A DNA stretch of 64,000 bases from Lentisphaerota bacterium (lineage in GTDB: Bacteria; Verrucomicrobiota; Kiritimatiellia; UBA8416; JAIOPI01). Location: contig JAIOPI010000024.1 in the NCBI GenBank assembly GCA_021413965.1, positions 22,596-86,595 on the forward strand, in the 5' to 3' direction. How positions within the stretch are numbered: the first letter of the stretch is position 1; every line of letters begins with the position of its first letter. Below the pieces are notes generated by a model. It worked only from the letters and a program-made list of their open reading frames with translations. It ran no database searches and was not told where the DNA came from. Shown in pieces: positions 38,606 to 45,697 of the stretch. A program made the translations under genes and the position numbers.

Positions 38606-39166
38606 CTACCGCACGTGGTAGCCGGCCACGCGCCACTTGCCGTCCGACTCGCGCATGGTGATGATGCTTTCCAGCGCGCGCTCCTTGCGCTCACGAACGA
38701 CGGTGTACTCCAGAACCACGTACTGTCCGTCAGGAGCCCCGGGCAGCGAATCCGAGTATTGCGCGGACGACAGGCTGCGCCCGCTCGAGCCCCCGAGGGT
38801 GTCCTGCACGGTGCGCATCGATTCCTCGAATCCCCCGCGCGACAGGGCGCGCTTCAGGAAGCCCGACGCGTCGTCCCACGCCTTGCCGAAATCCGCCTTG
38901 TCGACGTCGCGCAGCCACTGCTCGGCGGCAGCCTGCGCCGCGCGTTCCTCGGCCGGGTGGCGGGGCGCGGCTTGCACGTCGAGTTTGCGCACGATCTGAA
39001 AACTCACCGAACCCACAGTCACTGTCCCGCCGTGCACATACTCATAGGGCCCGAACATGCGCTGCGACGGCATCGCCTTGAGATAAAACGTCTCCCCGCT
39101 CCACCCTCGCGTCGGCAACATGACCACCAGGGCCACACACACGCACCAGCCTGCCAGGCATCTCAT
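38606..39166 (-). CDS. Secreted DUF4019 protein
   Basis: 186 residues from ATG 39166, with TGGAGGAC eight bases upstream. A signal peptide (M-R-C-L-A-G-W-C-V-C-V-A-L...W-S-G) and a short linker precede the DUF4019 domain (about 85-186), with A-A-E-Q-W-L-R-D-V-D, A-W-D-D-A-S-G-F-L-K, L-P-G-A-P-D-G-Q-Y-V-V-L-E-Y and the ending D-G-K-W-R-V-A-G-Y-H-V-R. The family is periplasmic and has an NTF2-like look; function unknown. Divergent from the leuA leader region. Confidence 0.82.
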   Translation of the reverse strand: MRCLAGWCVCVALVVMLPTRGWSGETFYLKAMPSQRMFGPYEYVHGGTVTVGSVSFQIVRKLDVQAAPRHPAEERAAQAAAEQWLRDVDKADFGKAWDDASGFLKRALSRGGFEESMRTVQDTLGGSSGRSLSSAQYSDSLPGAPDGQYVVLEYTVVRERKERALESIITMRESDGKWRVAGYHVR

Positions 39167-39251
39167 ACTCAGTCCTCCAGTCGCGCTTCGATATCGCAGT
39201 ATACGCATTGACGGCCAAAGGCGCAGCCAATTCGACGATCGGTAATTCTGC

Positions 39252-39280
39252 TTGAAGCCCCCTTTTGGAGGCGCTAGGCT
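39252..39280 (+). promoter_or_regulatory. Predicted promoter of the leuA leader
   Basis: TTGAAG (39252..39257), 17 bases, TAGGCT (39275..39280), the same -10 box as dinB. It would give a leader of about 380 bases before leuA. Confidence 0.4.
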
Positions 39281-39312
39281 ATTGCACTCAGATACCGGAA
39301 TTGGAATTGCAG

Positions 39313-39411
39313 ATGAACCCGACCGCCATGATCAACGGCAGCGCAGCCCGTGCACCCCTCGGACGAGGGCTACGGCTCGGCCTACTCATGGGCGGCGGGT
39401 GCGTCCTCTAG
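39313..39411 (+). CDS. leuL: Leucine-rich leader peptide of leuA (attenuation)
   Basis: A 32-residue open frame (ATG 39313; a second in-frame ATG at 39328) whose last 17 residues carry six leucines, at codons 39358, 39370, 39376, 39382, 39385 and 39406; two of them are the rarely used CTA. It ends at TAG 39409. Directly after it comes a hairpin with a T-run (39433..39468), and the gene behind is leuA, the first enzyme of leucine synthesis. This is the classic layout of leucine-operon attenuation by ribosome stalling. Seen: codons, hairpin, T-run. Inferred: the regulatory role. Confidence 0.65.
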   Translation: MNPTAMINGSAARAPLGRGLRLGLLMGGGCVL

Positions 39412-39432
39412 CCCGGACTGGTTGACACCCGC

Positions 39433-39468
39433 ATCCGCTGCCCGCAAACACCGGTCGGCGGATTTTTT
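39433..39468 (+). terminator. Attenuator terminator upstream of leuA
   Basis: ATCCGC (39433..39438) pairs with GCGGAT (39458..39463), with an inner CCG/CGG, followed by six T (39463..39468). A competing pairing is available: GCGGGTG inside the leader peptide gene (about 39395) with CACCCGC (39426..39432). Confidence 0.55.
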
Positions 39469-39614
39469 GTGCCCGCATCCCGCCGCCAGGCCCAGAGGAA
39501 GGCACCGGACCATCGCGCGGGCAATCGATTGCCGCCATGATTTGCAGAAGGGTTGGAAGATTGGCCGCCAGAAAGCCAAGCAAGCGCAGCATGGTCGACG
39601 CCCTCGTCGGTCAG

Positions 39615-39661
39615 CTTTTGTGCCTTTTGTGCGTTTTCGCGGCCAACTCCGCTTGAAGGAG
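39615..39661 (+). repeat. Solo copy of the GxxExxY-flanking repeat upstream of leuA
   Basis: Contains TTTTGTGCCTTTTGTGC, then GCGGCCAACTCC and AAGGAG, matching 35559..35600 almost base for base and ending at the leuA Shine-Dalgarno. No GxxExxY gene is attached. Confidence 0.7.
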
Positions 39662-39667
39662 ACCGTA

Positions 39668-41209
39668 ATGAGTGAACGGGTTTATGTGTTTGATACAACG
39701 CTGCGCGACGGCGAACAGGCCGCCGGCAGCCGCCTGGACGTCCGCGAGAAACTGGACATCGCGCACCAACTGGCGCGCCTGAACGTCGACATCATCGAGG
39801 CGGGCTTCCCGCAATCGTCACCGCAGGATTTCGAGGCCGTGCGCATCCTCTGCGCCGAAATCCAGGGGCCGGTGATCTGCGCGCTGAGCCGCGCCGTGCT
39901 GCCGGATATCGACAAGTGCGGCGAGGCGCTGCGCGGCGGCACACGCACGCGCATCCATACCGGCCTGGGCGTTTCCGACGTGCACGTCATGGGCAAGTTC
40001 GGTGACGCCAAGTACGGCACCACCCTGGCCGCCAAGAAAGCCAAGCTGCTGGACATGGCCATCAAGGCCGTGCGCCATGCCAAGGGCTACACCGCCGATG
40101 TGGAGTTCTATGCCGAGGATTCCGGCCGCGCCGACCGCGCCTTCCTCTTTGAAGTCCTGCAGGGCGTGATCGAAGCCGGGGCCACGGTACTGAACATTCC
40201 GGACACCACCGGCTATGCCGTGCCGGAACAGTATGGCGCGCTGATCCGCGATATTCGCGTGCACGTGCCCGGTGCCGCCGGCGTCACCGTCAGCGCCCAC
40301 TGTCACGACGACCTGGGCATGGCCGTGGCCAACTCGCTCGCCGCCGTGGCCAACGGCGCGCGCCAGGTCGAGGGCACGATCAACGGCATCGGCGAACGAG
40401 CCGGCAATGCCGCCATCGAAGAAGTCGTCATGGCGCTGCGCACGCGCGCCGACGTCTTCGGCGTCGAGACCGCGATCAACACGCGCGAGTTCTGCCGCAC
40501 CAGCCGGATGGTGGCGGATGCGTTTCACATGACGGTGCCGCCCAACAAGGCCATCGTCGGGCCCAACGCGTTTGCCCACAGCTCGGGCATCCACGTCGAC
40601 GGCGTCCTGAAGCAGCGCGAGACCTATGAGATCATGAGCCCGGAGGACGTGGGCGCGCAGGAGAGCCGCGTCGTGCTGACCGCGCGCACCGGCCATCACG
40701 GACTGAAGCACCGCCTGGAGAAGCTGGGTCACCGCCTGAGCGAGACGGAACTGGACCGCGTCTACCAGCGCTTCCTGGTGGTGGCGGACAAGAAGCGCGA
40801 GGTGTTCGACGAGGATCTGAACGCCATCATCCGCGACGAGATTCACCCCGTCCCCGAGACGTTCCGGATGGAGTACCTGAATACGACGGCGGGCACGGGC
40901 ACGATTCCCACCGCCACGGTGCGCATCCGCCGGGGGGCACAGGCCACCCAGCAGGCCGCCTGCGGCGATGGGCCGATCGATGCCGCCTACCAGGCCATCT
41001 CGGCCGCAACCGGCATCGAGGTCAAGCTGACGGGCTACGACATCCGCGCCGTGTCCGCCGGCAAGGATGCCCTCGGCGAGGTGACCGTCCGGCTGGAGCC
41101 CGCCAAGGGCTCGGCCGTGCTCGGCCGCGGCGCGTCCACCGACATCATCGAAGCCAGCGCCCGGGCCTACCTGGACGGCCTCAACCGGATCGTCGCGGAA
41201 CAGGGCTGA
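39668..41209 (+). CDS. leuA: 2-isopropylmalate synthase
   Basis: 513 residues from ATG 39668 with GAAGGAG upstream; an in-frame extension to 39350 overlaps the leader and is not coding. The HMGL-like TIM barrel starts F-D-T-T-L-R-D-G-E-Q, with the metal-binding H-x-H in V-S-A-H-C-H-D-D-L-G-M-A and the synthase signature L-A-A-V-A-N-G-A-R-Q-V-E-G-T-I-N-G-I-G-E-R-A-G-N. The C-terminal regulatory LeuA dimer domain (about 390-513) is complete, so allosteric feedback by leucine is likely. It condenses 2-ketoisovalerate with acetyl-CoA. No leuB, leuC or leuD lies next to it in this window. Confidence 0.94.
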   Translation: MSERVYVFDTTLRDGEQAAGSRLDVREKLDIAHQLARLNVDIIEAGFPQSSPQDFEAVRILCAEIQGPVICALSRAVLPDIDKCGEALRGGTRTRIHTGLGVSDVHVMGKFGDAKYGTTLAAKKAKLLDMAIKAVRHAKGYTADVEFYAEDSGRADRAFLFEVLQGVIEAGATVLNIPDTTGYAVPEQYGALIRDIRVHVPGAAGVTVSAHCHDDLGMAVANSLAAVANGARQVEGTINGIGERAGNAAIEEVVMALRTRADVFGVETAINTREFCRTSRMVADAFHMTVPPNKAIVGPNAFAHSSGIHVDGVLKQRETYEIMSPEDVGAQESRVVLTARTGHHGLKHRLEKLGHRLSETELDRVYQRFLVVADKKREVFDEDLNAIIRDEIHPVPETFRMEYLNTTAGTGTIPTATVRIRRGAQATQQAACGDGPIDAAYQAISAATGIEVKLTGYDIRAVSAGKDALGEVTVRLEPAKGSAVLGRGASTDIIEASARAYLDGLNRIVAEQG

Positions 41210-41241
41210 CCGGAGTTCGCCCGCGATCCGACGCCACGGCA

Positions 41242-41306
41242 AACGGCGGGGACCGCCGTCTCCAGTTCGGTATTCATCCCGACTGGAGCCGGCCGTCCCG
41301 GCCGGT
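41242..41306 (-). repeat. REP-like palindromic element, copy 2 (inverted)
   Basis: Inverted copy of 10254..10304: 41242..41264 and 41285..41306 match the two halves with one mismatch in 45, with a different 20-base spacer between. It lies between the convergent leuA and PhyH genes. Confidence 0.75.
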
Positions 41307-41319
41307 GCCACCGAGCGCC

Positions 41320-42216
41320 TTAAATTCCCCACTCCGCCCGCGCGGCCTGCATGGTCTTCGTGGGGCCGCTGTGCCAGGCGTAGTGCGCCTTCGGGTTCTC
41401 GCCCACCCAGCGCTCGTCCGCGGGCTCCGCGGCCGGCTGGAAGCGCGTGTCGCAGCTCAGGCGCCACCGGTTCGTGGTGTTGTTGGTGGAACCGTGCAGC
41501 GTGAACATGGTGATGATAATCACGTCGCCCGCCCGCATGTTCGCCGTCTGCCACTGCCCGCCGAACTGGCGCGTGATCTCAAGCGGATCGTTGGTGAACC
41601 AGCCCTCGACGCGATCGCGGTCCACGTCCATGTGACCGTAGGTCTCGCGCATCTTGGCGAACGTCGGAAGATTGTGCGAACCCACACAGATGGCGAGCGT
41701 GCCCTGCTCGATCGGGATGTCGCCGAAAGGCGTCCAGCAGGTGTGCAGGCGCTTCGAACCGCGCCCCATGTACACGTTGTCGTAATGCGCCCCCGTAAAT
41801 CCGGTGCGCCCCACTTCGCGCAGCCACTTGTAGTCAAACGTGATCACGGACTCGCCAAAGTAGCGCGCGAAAAACTGCGTGATCGGATCCCCTTCGAGAA
41901 CCGCCAGCACCGCCGGGTTGTGCGTGATGCTCTTGTTGCCCATCAGGCGCACGGGCTTGCCATCGGGATTGATCACGGCATCCATCAGGTCCGTGCCCGG
42001 CATGATCCGGTTGCCCTGATCGCGCATGAATTCCAGGATCGCCCGCCTGGCCGTCAGCACCCGTTCCCGCGGATGCAGCCCGCGCACGAGCAGGTACCCG
42101 TCCTCGTCCATGCGCGCCTGCAAGGCCGCGGGATCTTCCAGCAGGCCGTTGCAATCACGCAACTCGCCCAGTTCCGTCCCAAATTCCAATTCCTTCTCGC
42201 CGACATGGTACTTCAT
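41320..42216 (-). CDS. Phytanoyl-CoA dioxygenase (PhyH) family Fe(II)/2-oxoglutarate oxygenase
   Basis: 298 residues from ATG 42216 with GAGGGAAGG upstream. The facial triad is visible: H-x-D in G-A-H-Y-D-N (about residue 150) and the distal His in M-F-T-L-H-G-S-T-N-N (about 240), followed by an R that should bind 2-oxoglutarate (R-L-S-C-D-T-R). Members hydroxylate diverse small molecules and the substrate cannot be predicted. An in-frame extension to 42402 runs through the palindrome at 42317..42390 and is rejected. Confidence 0.85.
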   Translation of the reverse strand: MKYHVGEKELEFGTELGELRDCNGLLEDPAALQARMDEDGYLLVRGLHPRERVLTARRAILEFMRDQGNRIMPGTDLMDAVINPDGKPVRLMGNKSITHNPAVLAVLEGDPITQFFARYFGESVITFDYKWLREVGRTGFTGAHYDNVYMGRGSKRLHTCWTPFGDIPIEQGTLAICVGSHNLPTFAKMRETYGHMDVDRDRVEGWFTNDPLEITRQFGGQWQTANMRAGDVIIITMFTLHGSTNNTTNRWRLSCDTRFQPAAEPADERWVGENPKAHYAWHSGPTKTMQAARAEWGI

Positions 42217-42316
42217 GATCGCCTTCCCTCTCTTGATCCGCACTGGCGCGCGGCACCCCCTGCCCACGTCGCGAATGATACCATGGGCCTCCCCGCCAGC
42301 CAGTCCCAAAAAGGAC

Positions 42317-42390
42317 GCGGCTCGGCGGGACGCCTCGCCCCACCCTTTGCGAACCGTCCGCAGGTGGGGCGAGGCGTCCCGCCGAGCCGC
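42317..42390. repeat. Perfect 28-base inverted repeat
   Basis: Left arm 42317..42344 starting GCGGCTCGGC, an 18-base loop, right arm 42363..42390 ending GCCGAGCCGC; no mismatch. It lies between the nucleotide-sugar dehydrogenase stop and the PhyH start. It may act as a terminator, but there is no T-run on either side. Confidence 0.85.
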
Positions 42391-42420
42391 TGGTCCCAAC
42401 ACGCCCCCGGGGGCCGCGCC

Positions 42421-44097
42421 CTATTCCTCCCCGTCGCCTTTGCGCAGCTCATCCTTGATGCGCTGAATGTGCCCGCGCCCCAGGCCCTTGACCTCGCAGC
42501 CCAGCTCGAAGTAGCGGCGGATCTTGTCGTCACTGAGGATGCCGAAGCAGTCAATCACCGCCACGGGATTACCCGCCCACTTGACGACGTCCGCCGGGTC
42601 CAGCGCCAGGTAGGGCGAATGCGGCACGGCAAAGATCACGGCCTCGACTCCCACCAGGCTCTTCGCCAGGTCCTGGCTGACGCGCAGATCCTTGAGCCCT
42701 TCCTGGTTGCGGAAGAACCGGCTCCACGACTGCCCCGGCGCGGGATACGTCTCCTGGGTCTCCAACTCGTACCAGTGCGGCACGTAGGGATCGTGCACGC
42801 GCAGGTCCGCGCCCATCTCCGCCAGCTTGCGAACCACCAGCTCGCTGCCGCTGTAGCGCGTGTCGCCCACGTCCTGCCGGTAGCTCGCCCCGCACACCAG
42901 CACTTCCGCGCCCGCAATGTAGTGCCCCATGTTGCGCAGCGCGTCGCGCGTGAGCTCCGCCACGTGCAGCGCGCGCGTGTCGTTGATATCGATCGCCGTC
43001 GGCGTGATGCGGAACACGCTGTCCCCATCCTCGAACCCGAGGATGTGCTTGTAGGCCCAGTAGCCCAGCCCGCCGTCCTTCGGCAGGCAGTAGCCGCCGA
43101 TGCCCGGCCCCGGGAAGATGATGTTGCTGTGGGTCGGCCGCATCTTGATGGCCTTGATGACCTTGAGCAGGTCCACGCCATTGCGCTCGGAGAAGATGCT
43201 CCATTCATTCAGGAACGCCAGGATGGTGGCGCGGTAGGAGTTCTCGATGATCTTCGTGGTCTCGGACTCGATCGGCCGGTCCATCACCGTCAGCGGGAAT
43301 TTCTTGGTGTTCAACACCTCGTGCAGGAATTTCTCAACGCGCTGGCGGGCGGCCGGCGTACAGCCTGAGCACACGCGCCAGAAGTCGCGGATGCTGGCCA
43401 CGTATTCACGCCCCGGCATGACGCGCTCGAAGCTGTGCGCGAGCAGCGGCGTGCCCTTGAGCCCGCGCGCCGTGAAGGCCTTCTTCAGGATCGGCCAGGC
43501 CACGAACTCGGTGGTGCCTGGCGCCACCGTGGTTTCGATCAGCACCAGGCACGTCTCGGGAATGTGCTGGCCGATGGTGCGCATGGTCGCCTCGAGCGCC
43601 GCCATGTCCGCCTCGCCCGTGCGCATTTTGCCGAGGTCGCGCTTGACGTAATCGCACTGCACGTCGACCACCACACAGTCCGCCAGGGCGAGGCAGTCGC
43701 TGTTGTAGGTCGCCACGAGTGAGCGCCGGTCCTTCACGCAGCGCGCGATGATGGCATCCACCTCGGGGTCCTCGGCCTTGACCGGGGCTTCGCCGCGATT
43801 GAGCAGGGGGATCTTCCAGTAGCTGCGCGGGCTCGGGCGCTGGCAGCCGATCACCAGCTTGCTCGGCTTCCCCTTGGCGTCCACGGTGTCCGCCACGATG
43901 GCGGCCATGACGGCGCCCACGAAGCCGACGCCCATGACCACCACCACTTCCCGGCCTTCGGCGCGGGCCTTGGCGGCCAGCTTTTCCAGCCGCTTCATTT
44001 CAGCGGCATAATCGCCGGCCTTCGGCAGGGGGAAGGCTTCCCCGGCCGGACTGACGGATTGCGGCGCCTTGGGCTGCGGCTTTGCACGTTTGGCCAT
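42421..44097 (-). CDS. UDP-glucose/GDP-mannose dehydrogenase family protein
   Basis: 558 residues from ATG 44097 with AAGGAG upstream. The N-terminal Rossmann motif M-G-V-G-F-V-G lies at 55-61, after an unusual Lys/Ala/Pro-rich extension of about 48 residues, and a long insertion carries Y-W-K-I-P-L-L-N-R-G. The catalytic Cys is C337 in G-P-G-I-G-G-Y-C-L-P-K-D. The family oxidises the C6 alcohol of a nucleotide sugar to an acid in two steps, WecC and TuaD being examples. The product would feed polysaccharide synthesis, but no other capsule gene is nearby. Length and insertions are larger than in standard members (about 420-460). Confidence 0.85.
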   Translation of the reverse strand: MAKRAKPQPKAPQSVSPAGEAFPLPKAGDYAAEMKRLEKLAAKARAEGREVVVVMGVGFVGAVMAAIVADTVDAKGKPSKLVIGCQRPSPRSYWKIPLLNRGEAPVKAEDPEVDAIIARCVKDRRSLVATYNSDCLALADCVVVDVQCDYVKRDLGKMRTGEADMAALEATMRTIGQHIPETCLVLIETTVAPGTTEFVAWPILKKAFTARGLKGTPLLAHSFERVMPGREYVASIRDFWRVCSGCTPAARQRVEKFLHEVLNTKKFPLTVMDRPIESETTKIIENSYRATILAFLNEWSIFSERNGVDLLKVIKAIKMRPTHSNIIFPGPGIGGYCLPKDGGLGYWAYKHILGFEDGDSVFRITPTAIDINDTRALHVAELTRDALRNMGHYIAGAEVLVCGASYRQDVGDTRYSGSELVVRKLAEMGADLRVHDPYVPHWYELETQETYPAPGQSWSRFFRNQEGLKDLRVSQDLAKSLVGVEAVIFAVPHSPYLALDPADVVKWAGNPVAVIDCFGILSDDKIRRYFELGCEVKGLGRGHIQRIKDELRKGDGEE

Positions 44098-44302
44098 GTG
44101 GCACTCCTTGTCATGCGGCCGTCGCGTCACAGGATTCGCGACACACGCGCCATGGTAGGGTGACATCCGGGCGCAGGCAATCGCGAAGTGCGCAAGCCGG
44201 CGCTTCGCCTTTGCGCGATGTCGCGGCGCACGTGAATAAACGCCCCCACCCGCTCGTCCAATCCCACAGAAGGCAACCATGCAAGACCAGGGAGGAACAA
44301 CC

Positions 44303-44662
44303 ATGAACACATCCACGTGCAGCGGACTTCTGATGGTCGGGCTGCTGGTCGCGGCTGGTGCGCAGGCGGACCCCGGGCGCTGCGGGTACGCGCCGCCACC
44401 GGGCCGAACGTCGAGTCCCCATTCGTCGCGCGGCTGGGCTTCGCCGCCACCGCACGGCGCGCGGGCGCCCGCCTATGGGCGTTGCGCGCCGGCCCCGTAT
44501 GCCTGTGCGCCGGCCGGCTACTGGACCTGGCGCCAGGAACGCTGCTGGGTGTCAGGACGCTGGGTGCCCCAGGTCAGTCCTTGCACAGGAACGCGCTCAG
44601 TCTGGCAGGCCCCGCATTATGAAACCCGTTGGGTGCAGGTCTGGATATCCGTCAGGGGGTAA
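44303..44662 (+). CDS. Small secreted Cys/Pro-rich protein
   Basis: 119 residues from ATG 44303 with GGGAGGAA upstream. Signal peptide (S-G-L-L-M-V-G-L-L-V-A-A-G-A-Q-A), then a Pro/Ser/Ala-rich stretch with evenly spaced Cys, and a C-terminal W-T-W-R-Q-E-R-C-W-V-S-G-R-W-V-P-Q of the type seen in small W-x-P-G-Y-W repeat envelope proteins. Function unknown. Probably periplasmic. Confidence 0.65.
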   Translation: MNTSTCSGLLMVGLLVAAGAQADPGRCGYAPPPGRTSSPHSSRGWASPPPHGARAPAYGRCAPAPYACAPAGYWTWRQERCWVSGRWVPQVSPCTGTRSVWQAPHYETRWVQVWISVRG

Positions 44663-44748
44663 GTCGACAGCCGCGCGCGCCCACGCCGGCCCCGCCAGCC
44701 CATCGACCGGCACGGCCCGGCGGCGCGGCAATCCCCCGCACCGGTCGC

Positions 44749-44777
44749 TTGACAGCCGCCATCCGAGACTCGACACT
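44749..44777 (+). promoter_or_regulatory. Predicted promoter of the second PhyH gene
   Basis: Perfect TTGACA (44749..44754), 17 bases, GACACT (44772..44777). Confidence 0.45.
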
Positions 44778-44800
44778 CCCTGCTTTGGGGGGAGGGAGAC

Positions 44801-45661
44801 ATGCTGATCACCGACCGGCCGCTGACCGTGGCGGAGCGCCACCAATGGGATCGAGACGGATATTTGCTGCTGCGGGGGTTGATTCCCTTGCCGCGGCTGA
44901 ACGCCGTGCAGAAAGTGTTCGAGGGCGTCGTCGAGGATATCCTGCAGAAGCTGCAGAAGGACGGGCAGATCACGGACACCCATCCGGGCGCGCCCTTTGA
45001 CCGGCGCCTTGCCGACGCGGCCGGGAAACGGGCCGGAACGTTCGGTCGCTCGTGGCGCAAGAAGCTGGCCAGCCACGCCGTGTTCGATCTGCACGCCACC
45101 CCCTCCCTGACGCACGTCATGCACCAGCTCATCGGCACGGACGTCATCGGCCACCCCGTCTTCAACGGACGCCCGAAATTGCCGGGGCAACAACTCACGG
45201 TCGTTCCCTGGCATCAGGATTCCGGCTATTTTGGCGCGGCTTCAGACAAGTCCCTGATTCTCACCACCTGGATTCCACTCGTTCCGGTGGATGCCCGCAA
45301 CGGCTGCCTGCAGGTCATTCCCGGAACCCACAAGCTGGAACTGCGCCAGCACGAGCACGAAAAGCGCGAGGGAGACTTCCTCGAGGCCGACATGACCGGG
45401 ATCGATGAGTCGCGAGCCGTCACCTGCGCCATGCTGCCGGGCGACGTCCTGATCTTCAACAACCTGACCATGCACCGCTCGCTCGAGAGCGTGGCGCCGA
45501 CGATCCGCTGGTCCATCGACCTGCGCTTCATTCGCGACGGGGATCCGCTGGGCGCCATCGGCTGGCACGACCCCGCGTTCAAGTGGGTCATCCGCAGCGA
45601 CCAGCAGCCCGTCACGACCTACGACGCCTGGATGGCGGACATCGCGCATTGGCCGTGGTGA
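44801..45661 (+). CDS. Second PhyH family Fe(II)/2-oxoglutarate oxygenase
   Basis: 286 residues with GGGAGGGAG upstream. H-x-D occurs in P-W-H-Q-D-S-G-Y-F (about 143), the distal His in T-M-H-R-S-L-E-S (about 225), and R in R-W-S-I-D-L-R. The motif N-G-C-L-Q-V-I-P-G-T-H-K is typical of PhyH. It shares little obvious sequence with the PhyH protein at 41320..42216 beyond the motifs, so it is not a recent duplicate. A transporter follows within 40 bases, suggesting an imported or exported substrate. Confidence 0.88.
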   Translation: MLITDRPLTVAERHQWDRDGYLLLRGLIPLPRLNAVQKVFEGVVEDILQKLQKDGQITDTHPGAPFDRRLADAAGKRAGTFGRSWRKKLASHAVFDLHATPSLTHVMHQLIGTDVIGHPVFNGRPKLPGQQLTVVPWHQDSGYFGAASDKSLILTTWIPLVPVDARNGCLQVIPGTHKLELRQHEHEKREGDFLEADMTGIDESRAVTCAMLPGDVLIFNNLTMHRSLESVAPTIRWSIDLRFIRDGDPLGAIGWHDPAFKWVIRSDQQPVTTYDAWMADIAHWPW

Positions 45662-45662
45662 C

Positions 45663-45691
45663 TTGTTCCCGCTCGCCGCGCCCGCTATAGT
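45663..45691 (+). promoter_or_regulatory. Predicted leaderless promoter of the MFS gene
   Basis: TTGTTC (45663..45668), 17 bases, TATAGT (45686..45691), then six bases to ATG 45698. No Shine-Dalgarno. Confidence 0.5.
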
Positions 45692-45697
45692 CGCCGG

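Noticed and set aside
39350..39667. 106-codon N-terminal extension of leuA
   Set aside because: Known enzymes begin at the F-D-T-T-L-R-D-G-E-Q region, there is a Shine-Dalgarno before 39668, and the extension runs through the attenuator hairpin.
42217..42402. N-terminal extension of the PhyH protein to 42402
   Set aside because: It would translate the perfect palindrome; ATG 42216 has a strong Shine-Dalgarno and starts a typical PhyH N-terminus.
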